Shown here: in pieces, positions 55,211 to 64,000 of the stretch
Layout: each line of letters opens with the position of its first letter
How positions within the stretch are numbered: position 1 is the first letter of the stretch
Assembly: GCA_037953625.1 (NCBI GenBank)
Contig: CM075651.1
Coordinates: 138,102,501-138,166,500 of the forward strand
Direction of reading: 5' to 3'
From: Crotalaria pallida
Taxonomy: Eukaryota; Streptophyta; Magnoliopsida; Fabales; Fabaceae
DNA: 64,000 nt
Translations under genes and position numbers: made by a program
Notes under the pieces: model-generated
Told to the model about the DNA's origin: nothing
Databases searched by the model: none
Seen by the model: the letters and a program-made list of their open reading frames with translations, nothing else

Positions 55211-55794
55211 TTTTTTTATCGGTATTTCTATCATGTGCATGTAATGCATAAGATAAGATAATATAAATATAGTAAAATTGTATTGGAGAACTAAATAATT
55301 ATGCTTTAATTTATTAAGTACATTAATTTTCAAAAAACAATTACTGTACTTTTTAAGATTTGATTAACCTAGGTACCAAATACAGAGATTAGAAATACAT
55401 TTTTTTCATATGTAGGACTCATATTCAAGTTGTAATTAAGAAGGGGTAACAAATACTCCGTATGTACTATGTATGACTTGATTCAACGACTATCCTTGAA
55501 TTACGTTCTGCTTTTCGAAAGTCCATAAATTACTCAGTGTACATATTATATTTTGGTACATAACTACATACTCTTTTTTTTTTTTTTTTAGATTAACTAC
55601 ATACTGTACTAGTGTACATATTATAAGAGTAACGTATTCTTTTTTTTTTTAATATCAATTCAATTTATAATAAGTACGAGTATAAAATACACCTTGATAA
55701 TATATTCACTTGATCCATTTAGAGGATCTCATTCCATATCGAAAACACAATCTTTTCCTTTAAAAAACACCAATCTTTTAATTAATACTCCAAC
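55211..55794. other. AT-rich intergenic stretch
   Basis: No gene or clear repeat. T-runs at about 55573-55590 and 55640-55650. The word ACTACATACTGTACTAGTGTACATATTAT recurs in fragments around 55540-55625, perhaps a small decayed duplication. Confidence 0.4.
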
Positions 55795-56054
55795 CGTACC
55801 TAAATATAATATCCTTTTGACACTTTTATTTTGTGCCTATTTATAAGATTCTTTACTAATTTTTAATGATCATTAATTACTTTTTTCCACAAACACCTTT
55901 ATTTATTTACCACTTTTTAGATTCTCAATAATATTAATAGGGGTAATTTTGAAAATACATATCAAAAGTTCACATTTTCAATACAATTAATAAATTATTC
56001 TATTTTCTTAATGGACATGAAATATGAGTCCTATATTTAGGGACAGAGGGAGTA
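55795..56054. mobile_element. Stowaway-like MITE
   Basis: The left end TACTCCAACCGTACCTAAAT and the reverse-complemented right end TACTCCCTCTGTCCCTAAAT match well, with TA at both edges. About 260 bp, non-coding. Confidence 0.75.
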
Positions 56055-56409
56055 ATTAGTAAACTCGGAGATAGTTAATGTGAATATGACTTTACAGTTG
56101 ATTCCAGTTCCCTTCAACTAGAAGTCTTTGTCATTTCTTTTACGGAAAAAAAAGTTTTTTAATCTCAAAGATTAATTGAATCATTCGACTTTGTTGTACA
56201 GCTTTCTTAAAATAAAGAGTATCCAAATATTCTCTTTTTTGTTTTGCCTCCCATTCTTTACTTAAGTTAGAAAAAAATGTCAATGTGTAATATATTAGTT
56301 GTATTAAAAAAACTTATATTCTTCCCTTCAAAAAAAGAAAAAACTTATATTCTTTTAAAAACAAAAAAGAATATTCTTCTAACCTATAAACTTAACAATT
56401 TTTTAATCA

Positions 56410-56410
56410 C

Positions 56411-56461
<51 letters not shown>

Positions 56462-56462
56462 T
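56410..56462. repeat. ATA/TAA microsatellite
   Basis: About 17 perfect trinucleotide units of AAT. Confidence 0.95.
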
Positions 56463-56597
56463 ATTATTTGTGGATCAATCATTGATAAAGTATGTATTAC
56501 TTAAAATGTATGTCATTCATATGTGTGATTATAATAAATTATAGATTAATTCGTTAGGAGGACATAATATTGAAAAGTCTCCTTCTTTTTTAAAATA

Positions 56598-57093
56598 GAG
56601 TAAAGGCCCAAAGTCCCTAAATTTTTTTATAGTCAAATTTGGTTCCCCAAAAGAAATAAAGTTTTAAAATAGTCTTAAAATTTTTTGAAAGTGAGACAAT
56701 TTGGTCCCTAAAAAAATTAAGTCACCAAAATAGTCTCTAATGTTTTTTCTATGAGACAAATTGGTCTTTGAAAATTTTGACTTCACGTAAAGTCATCTTC
56801 AATTGTATCGATTTGAGCTTGTTAGATAAACCTGATCGAGAAACTCAAATCAATACCTCTAATTTCACCCGATTTAGTCCAAACTTCTAGGAATTAAATT
56901 GTCCCACAAAATTATTTTAGGGGACCAAATTGCCTCATGGAAGAAAACTTCAGGGACTATTTGGTGACTTTATTTTTTCTAGGACAAAATTGTCTAATAA
57001 ACAAATTTTTCAAGGATTAATTTGGGTCTTTATTTTTTTGAGACTAAATATGACCACATGAAAAAATCGAGGGACCATTTTGGGCATTTACTC
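56598..57093. mobile_element. Mutator-type MITE with long inverted repeats
   Basis: Ends GAGTAAAGGCCCAAA and (reverse-complemented) GAGTAAATGCCCAAA, arms continuing for over 150 bp with GGTCCCT-type phrases. A perfect 9-bp duplication TTTAAAATA (56589-56597, 57094-57102) flanks it. 496 bp, non-coding. It is a different family from the MITEs at 20133 and 21268. Confidence 0.8.
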
Positions 57094-57102
57094 TTTAAAA
57101 TA

Positions 57103-57369
57103 AATGAATGGTAAATCAGTAAATTGTACTAATAATCATGATGGACCCCCTTACCGGTGCCTGCTCCTACAAGAAGCATGCCACTGATGTCTTAAGAATA
57201 ATCTTAAACTAAGTTATCGTATTCTCCCATTAAGGATTAGACGAATAATAATTAAAGTGCGCTTTCAAAAGAAACACTAAAAAACCCCGGCGATTTATGG
57301 CGGTTTTAAATGCATTTAACGGTGACTTTTAATATTAGAGAGTTAGAGAATAAAGCTAACAAATATTTG
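57103..57369. other. Intergenic stretch with a possible CACTA end fragment
   Basis: At about 57274 CACTAAAAAACCCCGGCGAT followed by TTATGGCGG resembles a degenerate CACTA transposon terminus with subterminal GGCGG words. No partner end is seen. Confidence 0.3.
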
Positions 57370-57772
57370 TAGAGTTCGTTTGGTGGGCAAAATAATAAAG
57401 CCAGAATATGATAGTTGTCATACCTTATTACTATCATGAGTTTGGTGAGTAGCAGAATATGATATTGTTATCTCGTTAGTCTATCCTATTTTATCTACCT
57501 AATGTAATTTCTATCATATATCAGGAGCTGGATTAATTAAAAATGAGTATGATAGAGCAGTGTAGTTTTCTTTTTATACCCTTACACATTAACACTACTG
57601 CTGCCATTATCATCACACTACTACTAGTATTTCCATCATCACCATCTCATAAATGTAATCGTTAATATGGTGCGCACCAAATACTAAATAAGATAAGAGT
57701 TATTATGCTCATATCCTATCATACCCTTATCATGTCCTTATCCTATCCTCACCAACAAACGAGCCATTAGAA
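57370..57772. mobile_element. MITE of uncertain superfamily
   Basis: The left end GTTCGTTTGGTGGGC and the reverse-complemented right end GCTCGTTTGTTGGTGAGG are imperfect inverted repeats of the GTTTGTTTGG type seen in PIF/Harbinger or hAT MITEs. The target duplication could not be settled. Confidence 0.5.
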
Positions 57773-58654
57773 TATTGTTTAAAAAATAAAAAAGTTATTT
57801 TATATATTAGGAAACGGTGAATTTATTAAGATTACTAGAACCATTGAACTTTATTTTCTAACATTGATTTACTCATTCGGTAGTTTTTAACAAGTGTTTT
57901 TACTCATTCACTTGAATTAAGAAAATTAAGTTGAAGTTCGTTACCATTCTCAAATTTGTTAAAATAAAATATGTCAATATACCAAAAGTTACTTATATCT
58001 AAAATTTAAAACATCATAAATCATTGTAGTTATTATTGTGAAAAAAAGCAAAAAAAAAAAAACTTCTTGAAATATGGAATATAGAGTAGAATTATTAGAA
58101 AAATTTCTGATAAATATTTTTTAATATTGCATAAATATTATAAAATGATTTATATTTAAGGATACGCGATAGTGTAAAATAGACTAAAATTAAAGTGATT
58201 ACAAGTTAGAGAAGTGGTCATGATTAAAATATAAACAAGTGTTAATAAATGTCCTACAAATAGTGCCTTAAGAATATTTGTTAATGATAAGTTAAATATA
58301 GGAGAATTCATGAAAAAATGTGATTTTTTTATTCTCAAAACATGAAAAATATATATTTATAATTATGTTTTTAATACTACAAACTTTAATAAGTACTCTG
58401 AAAACATTTATCAGTTGGTAGCGAGAAAATATAAAGTCACTATTTTAAACAATTTCTAATTCGTAGCCAGTGTTATGAGATTTAATTGAACAAGACAGAG
58501 AAATATACTCAAAACACAAATTGAAATGAAATTAAAAACGATCAAGCCAAAGATAGAAAATCACAAAGTTCAGCTCAGTTAAAATTGTCTCACTTCAGTT
58601 AAGTAAGAAAGAATTCGGGTACTATTAGTATCCAAAAATAATTTTTTTAGTATT
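57773..58654. other. AT-rich intergenic stretch
   Basis: Nothing recognised. One 60-codon open frame on the minus strand (58156-58338) has no domain. Confidence 0.45.
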
Positions 58655-58662
58655 GTTTTAAT

Positions 58663-59751
58663 TAGGAGTGTAACGGTCCGGTCCGGTCCGGTCTTTGAGG
58701 GACTTTAGGGAGCGGACCGATTAAATTTATATGGTCTGGTCCGGTCCGGTCTAGAAGTTTTTCACATGCAAAGACCGGACCGGACCGGACCGGACGGTCC
58801 ACTTAGACCATAACAACAAAAAATTAGTAAAAAACCTGTTTTAGGGACAAAAAAAATCTAATGCTAATGCAGTAATGCTAATGAGTTATGTTGAAACCTA
58901 ATGCTAAAATCTATGTAAAGCAGTAAAACACAAATCAGAGAAGGAGAAAAAAACACGAACGGAACAGATCAGAGAAGGAGAAGGGAGAAGGGACTGGAGG
59001 CTTGATTGTAAACAAGTAATTATTGGATTTAAAAAAAATAAAACAAACCAGAGAAGGAGAAAGGAGAAGGGATTGGAGGCTTGATTGTAAACAATTATTG
59101 GATTAAAAAAAAAAGAAAAAAAGAAAACAGATCAGAGAAGGAGAAGAGAGAAGGGACTGGAGGCGGTGGAGCACCCGAACTACGACGACGGCGGAGAACT
59201 CGAACTGCGAGTCTGCGACGATGGCGAAGAACTCGAACGCCGAACGGAACTCGCGGAGAACACGAACGCCGAACGGACCTCGCGGAGGCGGAGAACACAA
59301 GAACATGAACGGAACTGGCGGAGGCGACGGCGGAGAACTCGAACGCCAAATGGGACTGCGACGGGATCTGGTGAGAAGGGCGGTGAGAGGAAGAGAATGG
59401 CGGATCTGGTGAGAGATTGAGAGAGTGAGAGGGGCGGCTAAGGAGAGATTGAGAGAGTAAGGTAGGGCTTGTTGAGAGAGAGTGGTGGATCTGAGAAGAC
59501 TTCACAGTACTGGGCTATGGCTGTATGGCTTTGTGTTTTGTTATTATTATTTTTTTAATATTTCAACTACTGGTCCGGTCCGGTCTTCGCGGTCTAAAAA
59601 ATTGTGAGACCGTGGACCGGACCACAGTAGAACGGTCCAACAATCTTAAGACCGAACTGGACCACGGTCTCACTGTCCAACAATTTTTTCGGTCTGGTCC
59701 GGTGCGATCTGATCGGTCTCCCGGTCTGAGACCGGACCACTTACACCCCTA
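58663..59751. mobile_element. Non-autonomous hAT-type element rich in GGTCCGGTC
   Basis: Ends TAGGAGTGTAACGGTCCGGT and (reverse-complemented) TAGGGGTGTAAGTGGTCCGG. An 8-bp duplication is seen (GTTTTAAT 58655-58662, GTTTTAAC 59752-59759, last base differing), the hAT size. Both subterminal regions are packed with GGTCCGGTC/GACCGGACC words in direct and inverted orientation, like transposase-binding repeats. The middle holds a tandem repeat of about 80 bp (58970-59165) and CGAACGC-rich sequence (59165-59370). Open frames in the latter have no recognised domain. Confidence 0.75.
58970..59165. repeat. Tandem repeat of about 80 bp, partial three units
   Basis: CAGAGAAGGAGAA begins units at 58970, 59049 and 59133, each followed by GAAGGGA(C/T)TGGAGGC. 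The first two continue into TTGATTGTAAAC. It lies inside the hAT-type element. Confidence 0.8.
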
Positions 59752-59759
59752 GTTTTAAC

Positions 59760-60326
59760 AGAGTTTTAATATGTTTCTTTGCTATTGAAATTATTAGAAG
59801 CAAGTTTTAAATGAAGTTAATAACTTATTGGAATGCTAGTTTTTGGTGAAAAATGCAAGAAAATCCTAACCATTAGAATTTATATTTTAATGTCAAGTTT
59901 TGAAACAAGTATAAAACACTTGAATTACTTTTTCATAAATATAAATGTGATGGAAATGTTCAACAAATGACAAAGCGCGCTCTATAAGTTTAACTACATG
60001 GAATTTCAACCACAACTTCTACAAATATATGTGTGATGCTGCTAGCTTCGACAAGCATGCACATAGCGAACTCAATAAAATGGGATATTCAACAGAGTCA
60101 TGAGACAAGTGCGACAAGACCTTGCATATTTGTCCAATAGTATTTGAAGTCTCTGTGGAAGACTTGGAGTATTATGTCTGACAAAGCATGAGCAGTAATA
60201 AATTTATTTACAAGCTAAGTAATGAAGAAGTTATTATGTTGTTTAGTAAAGTTATTTTTATTTTAAATTTTAAATAAGATAATAAGACAAGTGTCTAATA
60301 TAGAATAGGATAGTTATTTAGGAAAT
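59760..60326. other. AT-rich intergenic stretch
   Basis: No gene, repeat or element recognised. Confidence 0.45.
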
Positions 60327-60337
60327 TATTTTCCTTT

Positions 60338-60908
60338 TTTGTTTTTTTATCATCAACGGGGTTACCGCCCAAAAGAAATTAGATTAAACGGGAAAAAGTG
60401 ATCTCATAGGCATCCTCACAAATAAGGGGAAACAAATCACGGGGACATTGGGATAAAAAATTACAATCAAAACCTACCGAATGGGCCATATTAGCTAAAA
60501 AATCAGCACTCTTATTAGCCTCTCTATAAATGTGAGAGATAGAAACCTGCCAAGGAAGGTTAAGAAGACGTCTTATTTCACGGACCACCGGAAAGCAATG
60601 ATGAGTAGAACCACAATGCTTCTTCACTAGGAGAACAGCAACCCGCGAATCCATCTCAATCTCAATAACATCAATACGCAGATGCTGCGCCAACCGAAGG
60701 CCCCACAAAAGACCCCATAACTCAGCCTTCACTGAAGTGCAAGAACCTAAGTTGCAAATAAACCCATGAACAAAGGCTCCTGAAGCATCTCTAATTAAAC
60801 CCCCACAAGCTGCAGATTGAGAATTCCTGCGGAAAGAACCATCCACATTCAGCTTAAAAACTCCTTCTTTTGGTGGCAACCAAGAAACCAACACCTCCTT
60901 TTTATAAA
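60338..60908 (-). mobile_element. 5'-truncated L1-type LINE fragment
   Basis: Only the last about 570 bp of a LINE remain: RNase H coding, a short 3' UTR (minus strand TTTTGGGCGGTAACCCCGTT then GATGAT) and an A-rich tail. Flanked by an 11-bp duplication TATTTTCCTTT (60327-60337, 60909-60919). A different family from the LINE at 13872. Confidence 0.85.
60379..60894 (-). pseudogene. LINE RNase H domain remnant
   Basis: 171 codons: KLNVDGSFRRNSQSAACGGL, KAELWGLLWGLRLAQHL, EIEMDSRVAVLL, HIYREANKSADFLANMAH. These give the D, E, D and D positions of an RNase H. It is homologous in type to the C-terminal segment at 13871-14464 but clearly diverged. The rest of ORF2 is missing by 5' truncation at insertion. 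The open frame reads like a small gene but is a LINE tail. Confidence 0.88.
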
Positions 60909-61035
60909 TATTTTCCTTTACTTATAAATAGTTGTTGTAATGATATAAACTCTTATTAGAATTATGATTTAATTATGTCACAAGTCCTTGAAGTTTGGGG
61001 TATTTTTGTCAGATACCCTTATTCTCTTTTTTTTT

Positions 61036-61242
61036 TATGTTTATGCCCTCAAACTTATCTCCAGTTTGCTATTTGCCCCTGTGACGAATTCCGGACAGTT
61101 TTTGCTATGTTTATACCCTCAAACTTATCTCTGATTTGCTATTTGCCCATGTGACGGATTCTGGCCAGTTTTTGTAAGGTTTTTGCCCTCAAACTTATTT
61201 TCGGTTTGCTATTTGCCATTGTGAGGAATTCCGGCCAGTTTT
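61036..61242. repeat. Tandem repeat of about 70 bp, three units
   Basis: Units begin near 61036, 61106 and 61175, with shared phrases GCCCTCAAACTTAT, TTTGCTATTTGCC and GAATTCCGG-CAGTTTTTG. About 85 percent alike by eye. No coding meaning supported. Confidence 0.85.
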
Positions 61243-61579
61243 TGCCCATGTGGACTACCGTGGTCCTAGTCACCCTACCAGAGTTTTTCATTTTCAACCT
61301 TTCTCCAACCACCATACTGTCTCCTTCAAATAAGCAAATGAACACCATCGCAGCGATAAACGAGTGTGAAGCTTGTCATCACCTATCAACTGTGTTATGA
61401 TCGTACGACAATTCAATCTAACTATAAACAATGCCCAAGTTGAACAGCATGAAAGCAATCTCAAGTTGAGTATTCTGCTGAGAGGACTTGTTCTTCGGTT
61501 TGAAGACATTGAATCAGACGAATGTGAGAGAGTTGACGTGGCTCGAGTCAGGTGAGATAGGGAAACAGATTTTGACGAG
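61243..61579. other. Intergenic stretch left of the short LTR element
   Basis: Several overlapping 60-70 codon open frames on both strands, none with a recognisable domain. Confidence 0.4.
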
Positions 61580-61962
61580 TGTGATGGACCTCGCCTTCAG
61601 CCGAGAGCACTTGCCATGTGACCAGCACATGTAGCCTTAGGCCGAGTACGGAACATAAGCACGCCCCCTGATACCTGGCCAAGACTAATCCTCAAGGTCC
61701 GACCATCATACCAGGAACGGGCTGAGAACCTCCTTCACCTCGTCCAGGGACACCCCTCAGACCTACCAGTACAGGATAAGGATAAGGTGACTCAGCGTTC
61801 TTATCCTTTAACAGCTCACATTCAGGCTAGCCCTAAAGGGCCTTTACTGACCCATAGGACACACAACCACCCCTATAAGTAGTATCGTGCTACAAGGGGC
61901 TCAAGTACGTCCTCTAACCCTAATCGCACACCCACACACTCTTTGATTGGGGCAACCCTGGG

Positions 61963-62531
61963 CAGTGACGGATCCAGGAATTTTTAGTTGTGGGGACGAT
62001 ACATACATAAATATGTAGTATTAAAAATGTATTTTTTTGTCTTATTTATAAGTTGCATTCTAAAAGTTTTTGTCTTATTTAAAAAATCACTTTGTATTTT
62101 CCAGAAAACATTTATTATTATTTTTTCTCTTATTTACCCTATATTCAATAATACAAAACAATACAAATTAAAAATATAACTAACTACCCTTTTAATATTG
62201 GTAATGTAACTAACTATGACTTATGATAATGATTAGATAGATAACATATTAAAAAATACTAATTAATTACTAGCTTGATTAAGCATGAGTACGGTGGATA
62301 AAGAGAATTTGCAAAAAAAAAAATAAAAAAAAATTAAGTCCACTAGGTTTCGAACCCATGGTTATTGATCTGAATTAACAAAACAAGACCGCTGAGCTAG
62401 AGCAGCATTTAAAGTAATTGTTGCACGACATAATATATGACATCTATACAAATATGAGTATTTATTTATTTTTTTAGAAAAAGTTTGTGGGGGCACTTGC
62501 CCCCACTAGCTTCCACCTAGATTCGTCCCTG
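61963..62531. mobile_element. hAT-type MITE nested in the LTR
   Basis: Ends CAGTGACGGATCCAGGA and (reverse-complemented) CAGGGACGAATCTAGG. An 8-bp duplication ACCCT(G/A)GG (61955-61962, 62532-62539) flanks it, and the other LTR shows the uninterrupted site ACCCTAGG. 569 bp. Contains a tRNA-like sequence at 62336-62406. Confidence 0.82.
62336..62406 (-). other. tRNA-like sequence inside the hAT-type MITE
   Basis: The minus strand has an A-box-like TAGCTCAGCGGT and a B-box GGGTTCGAAACC about 31 nt apart. The arms do not pair as a clean cloverleaf and no CCA or good anticodon stem is seen, so it is not called a functional tRNA. It may be a captured tRNA or SINE head. Confidence 0.6.
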
Positions 62532-62651
62532 ACCCTAGGTATCCCTACTGGATACTTGGAGAACCTGAGAATCCTATAGCAACCCTAGATTGTGGCTTCC
62601 CTTTAGGCCATTCCCTGGTCTCAGTGGATAACCACCGTCTAGGACATCACA

Positions 62652-62668
62652 TCTAGCGCCGTCTGTGT
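62652..62668 (+). other. Primer-binding-like site of the short LTR element
   Basis: TCTAGCGCCGTCTGTGT follows the LTR end directly. It differs by one base from the common plant form T(C)TGGCGCCGTCTGTG. Confidence 0.7.
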
Positions 62669-63587
62669 GGCAAAGTTGAAAAATAGCTAGAATGCAACAA
62701 AGTTGAGGGCCTACTACAGTTAGCCGGCAAAAGCAGTAACTCAGAATGGAACTCCACACTTCACCTCTTTTCATGACTCAGTCTTACACAAGATCTTATA
62801 GTTTATTGCAAAAACTTTCTAAATTTCAGCAGTGTTTATATTTTCATTCTCATGTAGTTTCAATTCCTCCAAAGCAAAAGTGTACTAACAACTATCTTGA
62901 AATTAATAATACATTTTGCAGATTACAACTTCAATTTTATTTTATATGTGTACGTACTAGTCTTTCCATTTGGTCTAGCCACCCAAATGGAACACGACCA
63001 TTTATATACAACCCCTTTCTAAAGGAATGCTTATAAATTTTCTAAGTACAAAGCAAGGAGAACACAACTTCATAGGACTCCACCAAGAGTTCCTAACACA
63101 ATTGGGGGACGAAGACCCCACCCTGGCTCGGGTTGCGAGGTCCGAGCTCTCCTTACCGCATTCTAAGAAGCTAAACATCCGTAGCAAAAGTCTGAAAACC
63201 GGAAAACAAAATACAAGACTAAGGCAAAAAATTATGAGAGTAAAACACATACATGCAACGAATTGAAAGAAAAATTGGCATATCATAAAAAAGCATTGAC
63301 CTGTTATACAAGAAACATAAGTTTTAAACTGTTGTACAAAAACCAACATTGTAAAAAAGTTGCCCAACATAATGGATTTACGCTTAGTCTTCCACATCTG
63401 AGAGCACAACGCTCAACGGATTAAAAATCTCTTCTTCTTTTTCAGCAAGGGGATCGGGCAGGTTTTCGACCGAAAGGTCAACCTCGGCCTTATCATTATT
63501 GAAATCCACCAGCTTGCCATCCTCAACCTCGAACAGAGGACTGGCCCAAAACATCCTACCTCGGTTCAAGACTCGAATAGTCTTGCC
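62669..63587 (+). other. Interior of the short LTR element
   Basis: No retroelement domain. On the minus strand, 63384-63569 is open with an acidic C-terminus (ends FNPLSVVLSDVED), extends in frame toward the LTR, and reads more protein-like than its surroundings. It might be a captured antisense gene fragment. Confidence 0.5.
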
Positions 63588-63603
63588 GAGCTGGGGGGGC
63601 TTA
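63588..63603 (+). other. Polypurine tract of the short LTR element
   Basis: GAGCTGGGGGGGCTTA abuts the second LTR at 63604. Confidence 0.75.
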
Positions 63604-64000
63604 TGTGATGGACCTCACATTCAATCGAGATCACTTGCCATGTGACCAGCACATGTACCCTTAGGCCGAGTACGGAACATAAGCGCGCCCCCTGATACCT
63701 AACCAAGACTAATCCTCAAGGTTTGACCATCATACCAGGAACGGGCCGTGAACCTCATTCACATCGTCCAGGGACACCCCTCAGACATACCAGTACAGGA
63801 TAAGGACAAAGTGACTCAGCGTTCTTATCCTCTAACAGCTCACATCCAGGCTAGCCCGAAGGGGCCTTTACTGGCCCATAGGACACACAACCACCCCTAT
63901 AAGTAGTACCGTGCTACAAGGGGCTCAGGTACGTCCTACTAGCCCTAATCTCACACCCACACACTGTGATTAGAGAAACCCTAGGTATCCCTATTGGATA
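63604..64000 (+). repeat. 3' LTR of the short element, partial
   Basis: The first 397 bp of the LTR, diverged from the left copy at several tens of sites by eye. Contains the uninterrupted MITE target ACCCTAGG. The sequence ends at the window edge. Confidence 0.85.

Larger units (their letters stand above)
61580..62651 (+). repeat. 5' LTR of the short element, interrupted by a MITE
   Basis: Matches 63604-64000 from its start to ACCCTGGG (61955-61962). The match resumes at 62532 with ACCCTAGGTATCCCTA. A probable transcription-start region lies near CCCCTATAAGTAGTA (61874-61888), a TATA-like sequence. Confidence 0.85.
61580..64000 (+). mobile_element. Short non-autonomous LTR retrotransposon, cut by the window end
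   Basis: Two direct LTR copies start TGTGATGGACCTC at 61580 and 63604. The first ends GGACATCACA at 62651. Without its nested MITE the LTR is about 495 bp. The interior (62652-63603) is only 952 bp, with a primer-like site next to the left LTR and a polypurine tract next to the right one. It encodes no gag or pol, so it must move in trans. The second LTR runs off the window after 397 bp. Confidence 0.85.

Noticed and set aside
59081..59505. Arginine- and serine-rich frames in the hAT-type element
   Set aside because: GC-rich triplet composition opens several frames at once on both strands. No domain recognised.
60379..60894. Stand-alone RNase H gene
   Set aside because: The A-rich tail, target duplication and truncation show it is the 3' end of a LINE.
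62336..62406. Functional tRNA gene
   Set aside because: Only A/B-box-like sequences are present. A proper cloverleaf is not visible and it lies inside a MITE.

Overview
The window is plant nuclear DNA, most likely from a eudicot with a repeat-rich genome. Nothing in it can be supported as an ordinary host gene. The evidence is the set of plant-specific retroelement lineages (Tekay chromovirus, SIRE/Maximus-type Ty1/copia, Athila-type Ty3/gypsy, L1 LINEs with a C-terminal RNase H, a tRNA-derived SINE), Stowaway/Mutator/hAT-type MITEs and an AT-rich background. The species cannot be named from the sequence alone.

Bases 1-19.7k are one nested locus. A minus-strand L1-type LINE (984-1023 plus 13872-19686, bounded by the 13-bp duplication AAATAGAAAACAT) was split by a plus-strand Tekay-type chromovirus exactly at the ORF2 stop codon. 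The chromovirus (1024-13866, duplication ACAGC) is a tandem array LTR-internal-LTR-internal-LTR. The left unit is internally deleted. The right unit appears intact: 2603-bp LTRs, initiator-tRNA primer site, and a gag-pol frame interrupted by a 91-bp segment with all the marks of a spliceosomal intron inside the integrase zinc finger.

Bases 19.7-25k are AT-rich intergenic DNA with Mutator-type MITEs, one of them nested in a fold-back element.

Bases 24998-54449 are one minus-strand LTR element (904-bp LTRs, duplication TTGAG, primer site resembling the tRNA-Arg sites of Ogre-type elements) inflated to 29.5 kb by two insertions. One is a SIRE-type copia element (26715-37224, duplication GACTG, no LTR differences seen by eye, intact gag, pol and a third ORF). 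The other is an Athila-type element (about 39.3k-49343) with gag-pol, a third ORF and only one LTR. The host element's own sequence carries no recognisable gag-pol and is therefore probably non-autonomous. It is full of GGGCGT-type words.

Bases 54.4-64k hold small elements with clear target duplications: a SINE, Stowaway-like MITEs, a Mutator MITE, a 1.1-kb hAT-type element rich in GGTCCGGTC, a 5'-truncated LINE, a 70-bp tandem repeat, and the start of a short non-autonomous LTR element whose first LTR is interrupted by a hAT-type MITE carrying a tRNA-like sequence.

The most notable points are the intron in the chromovirus pol, the third ORF of apparently the same plant-retroelement family in both a copia and an Athila element, the ACTCGAGT palindrome arrays shared by two unrelated LTR families, and the single-insertion tandem chromovirus. 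All comparisons were made by eye.
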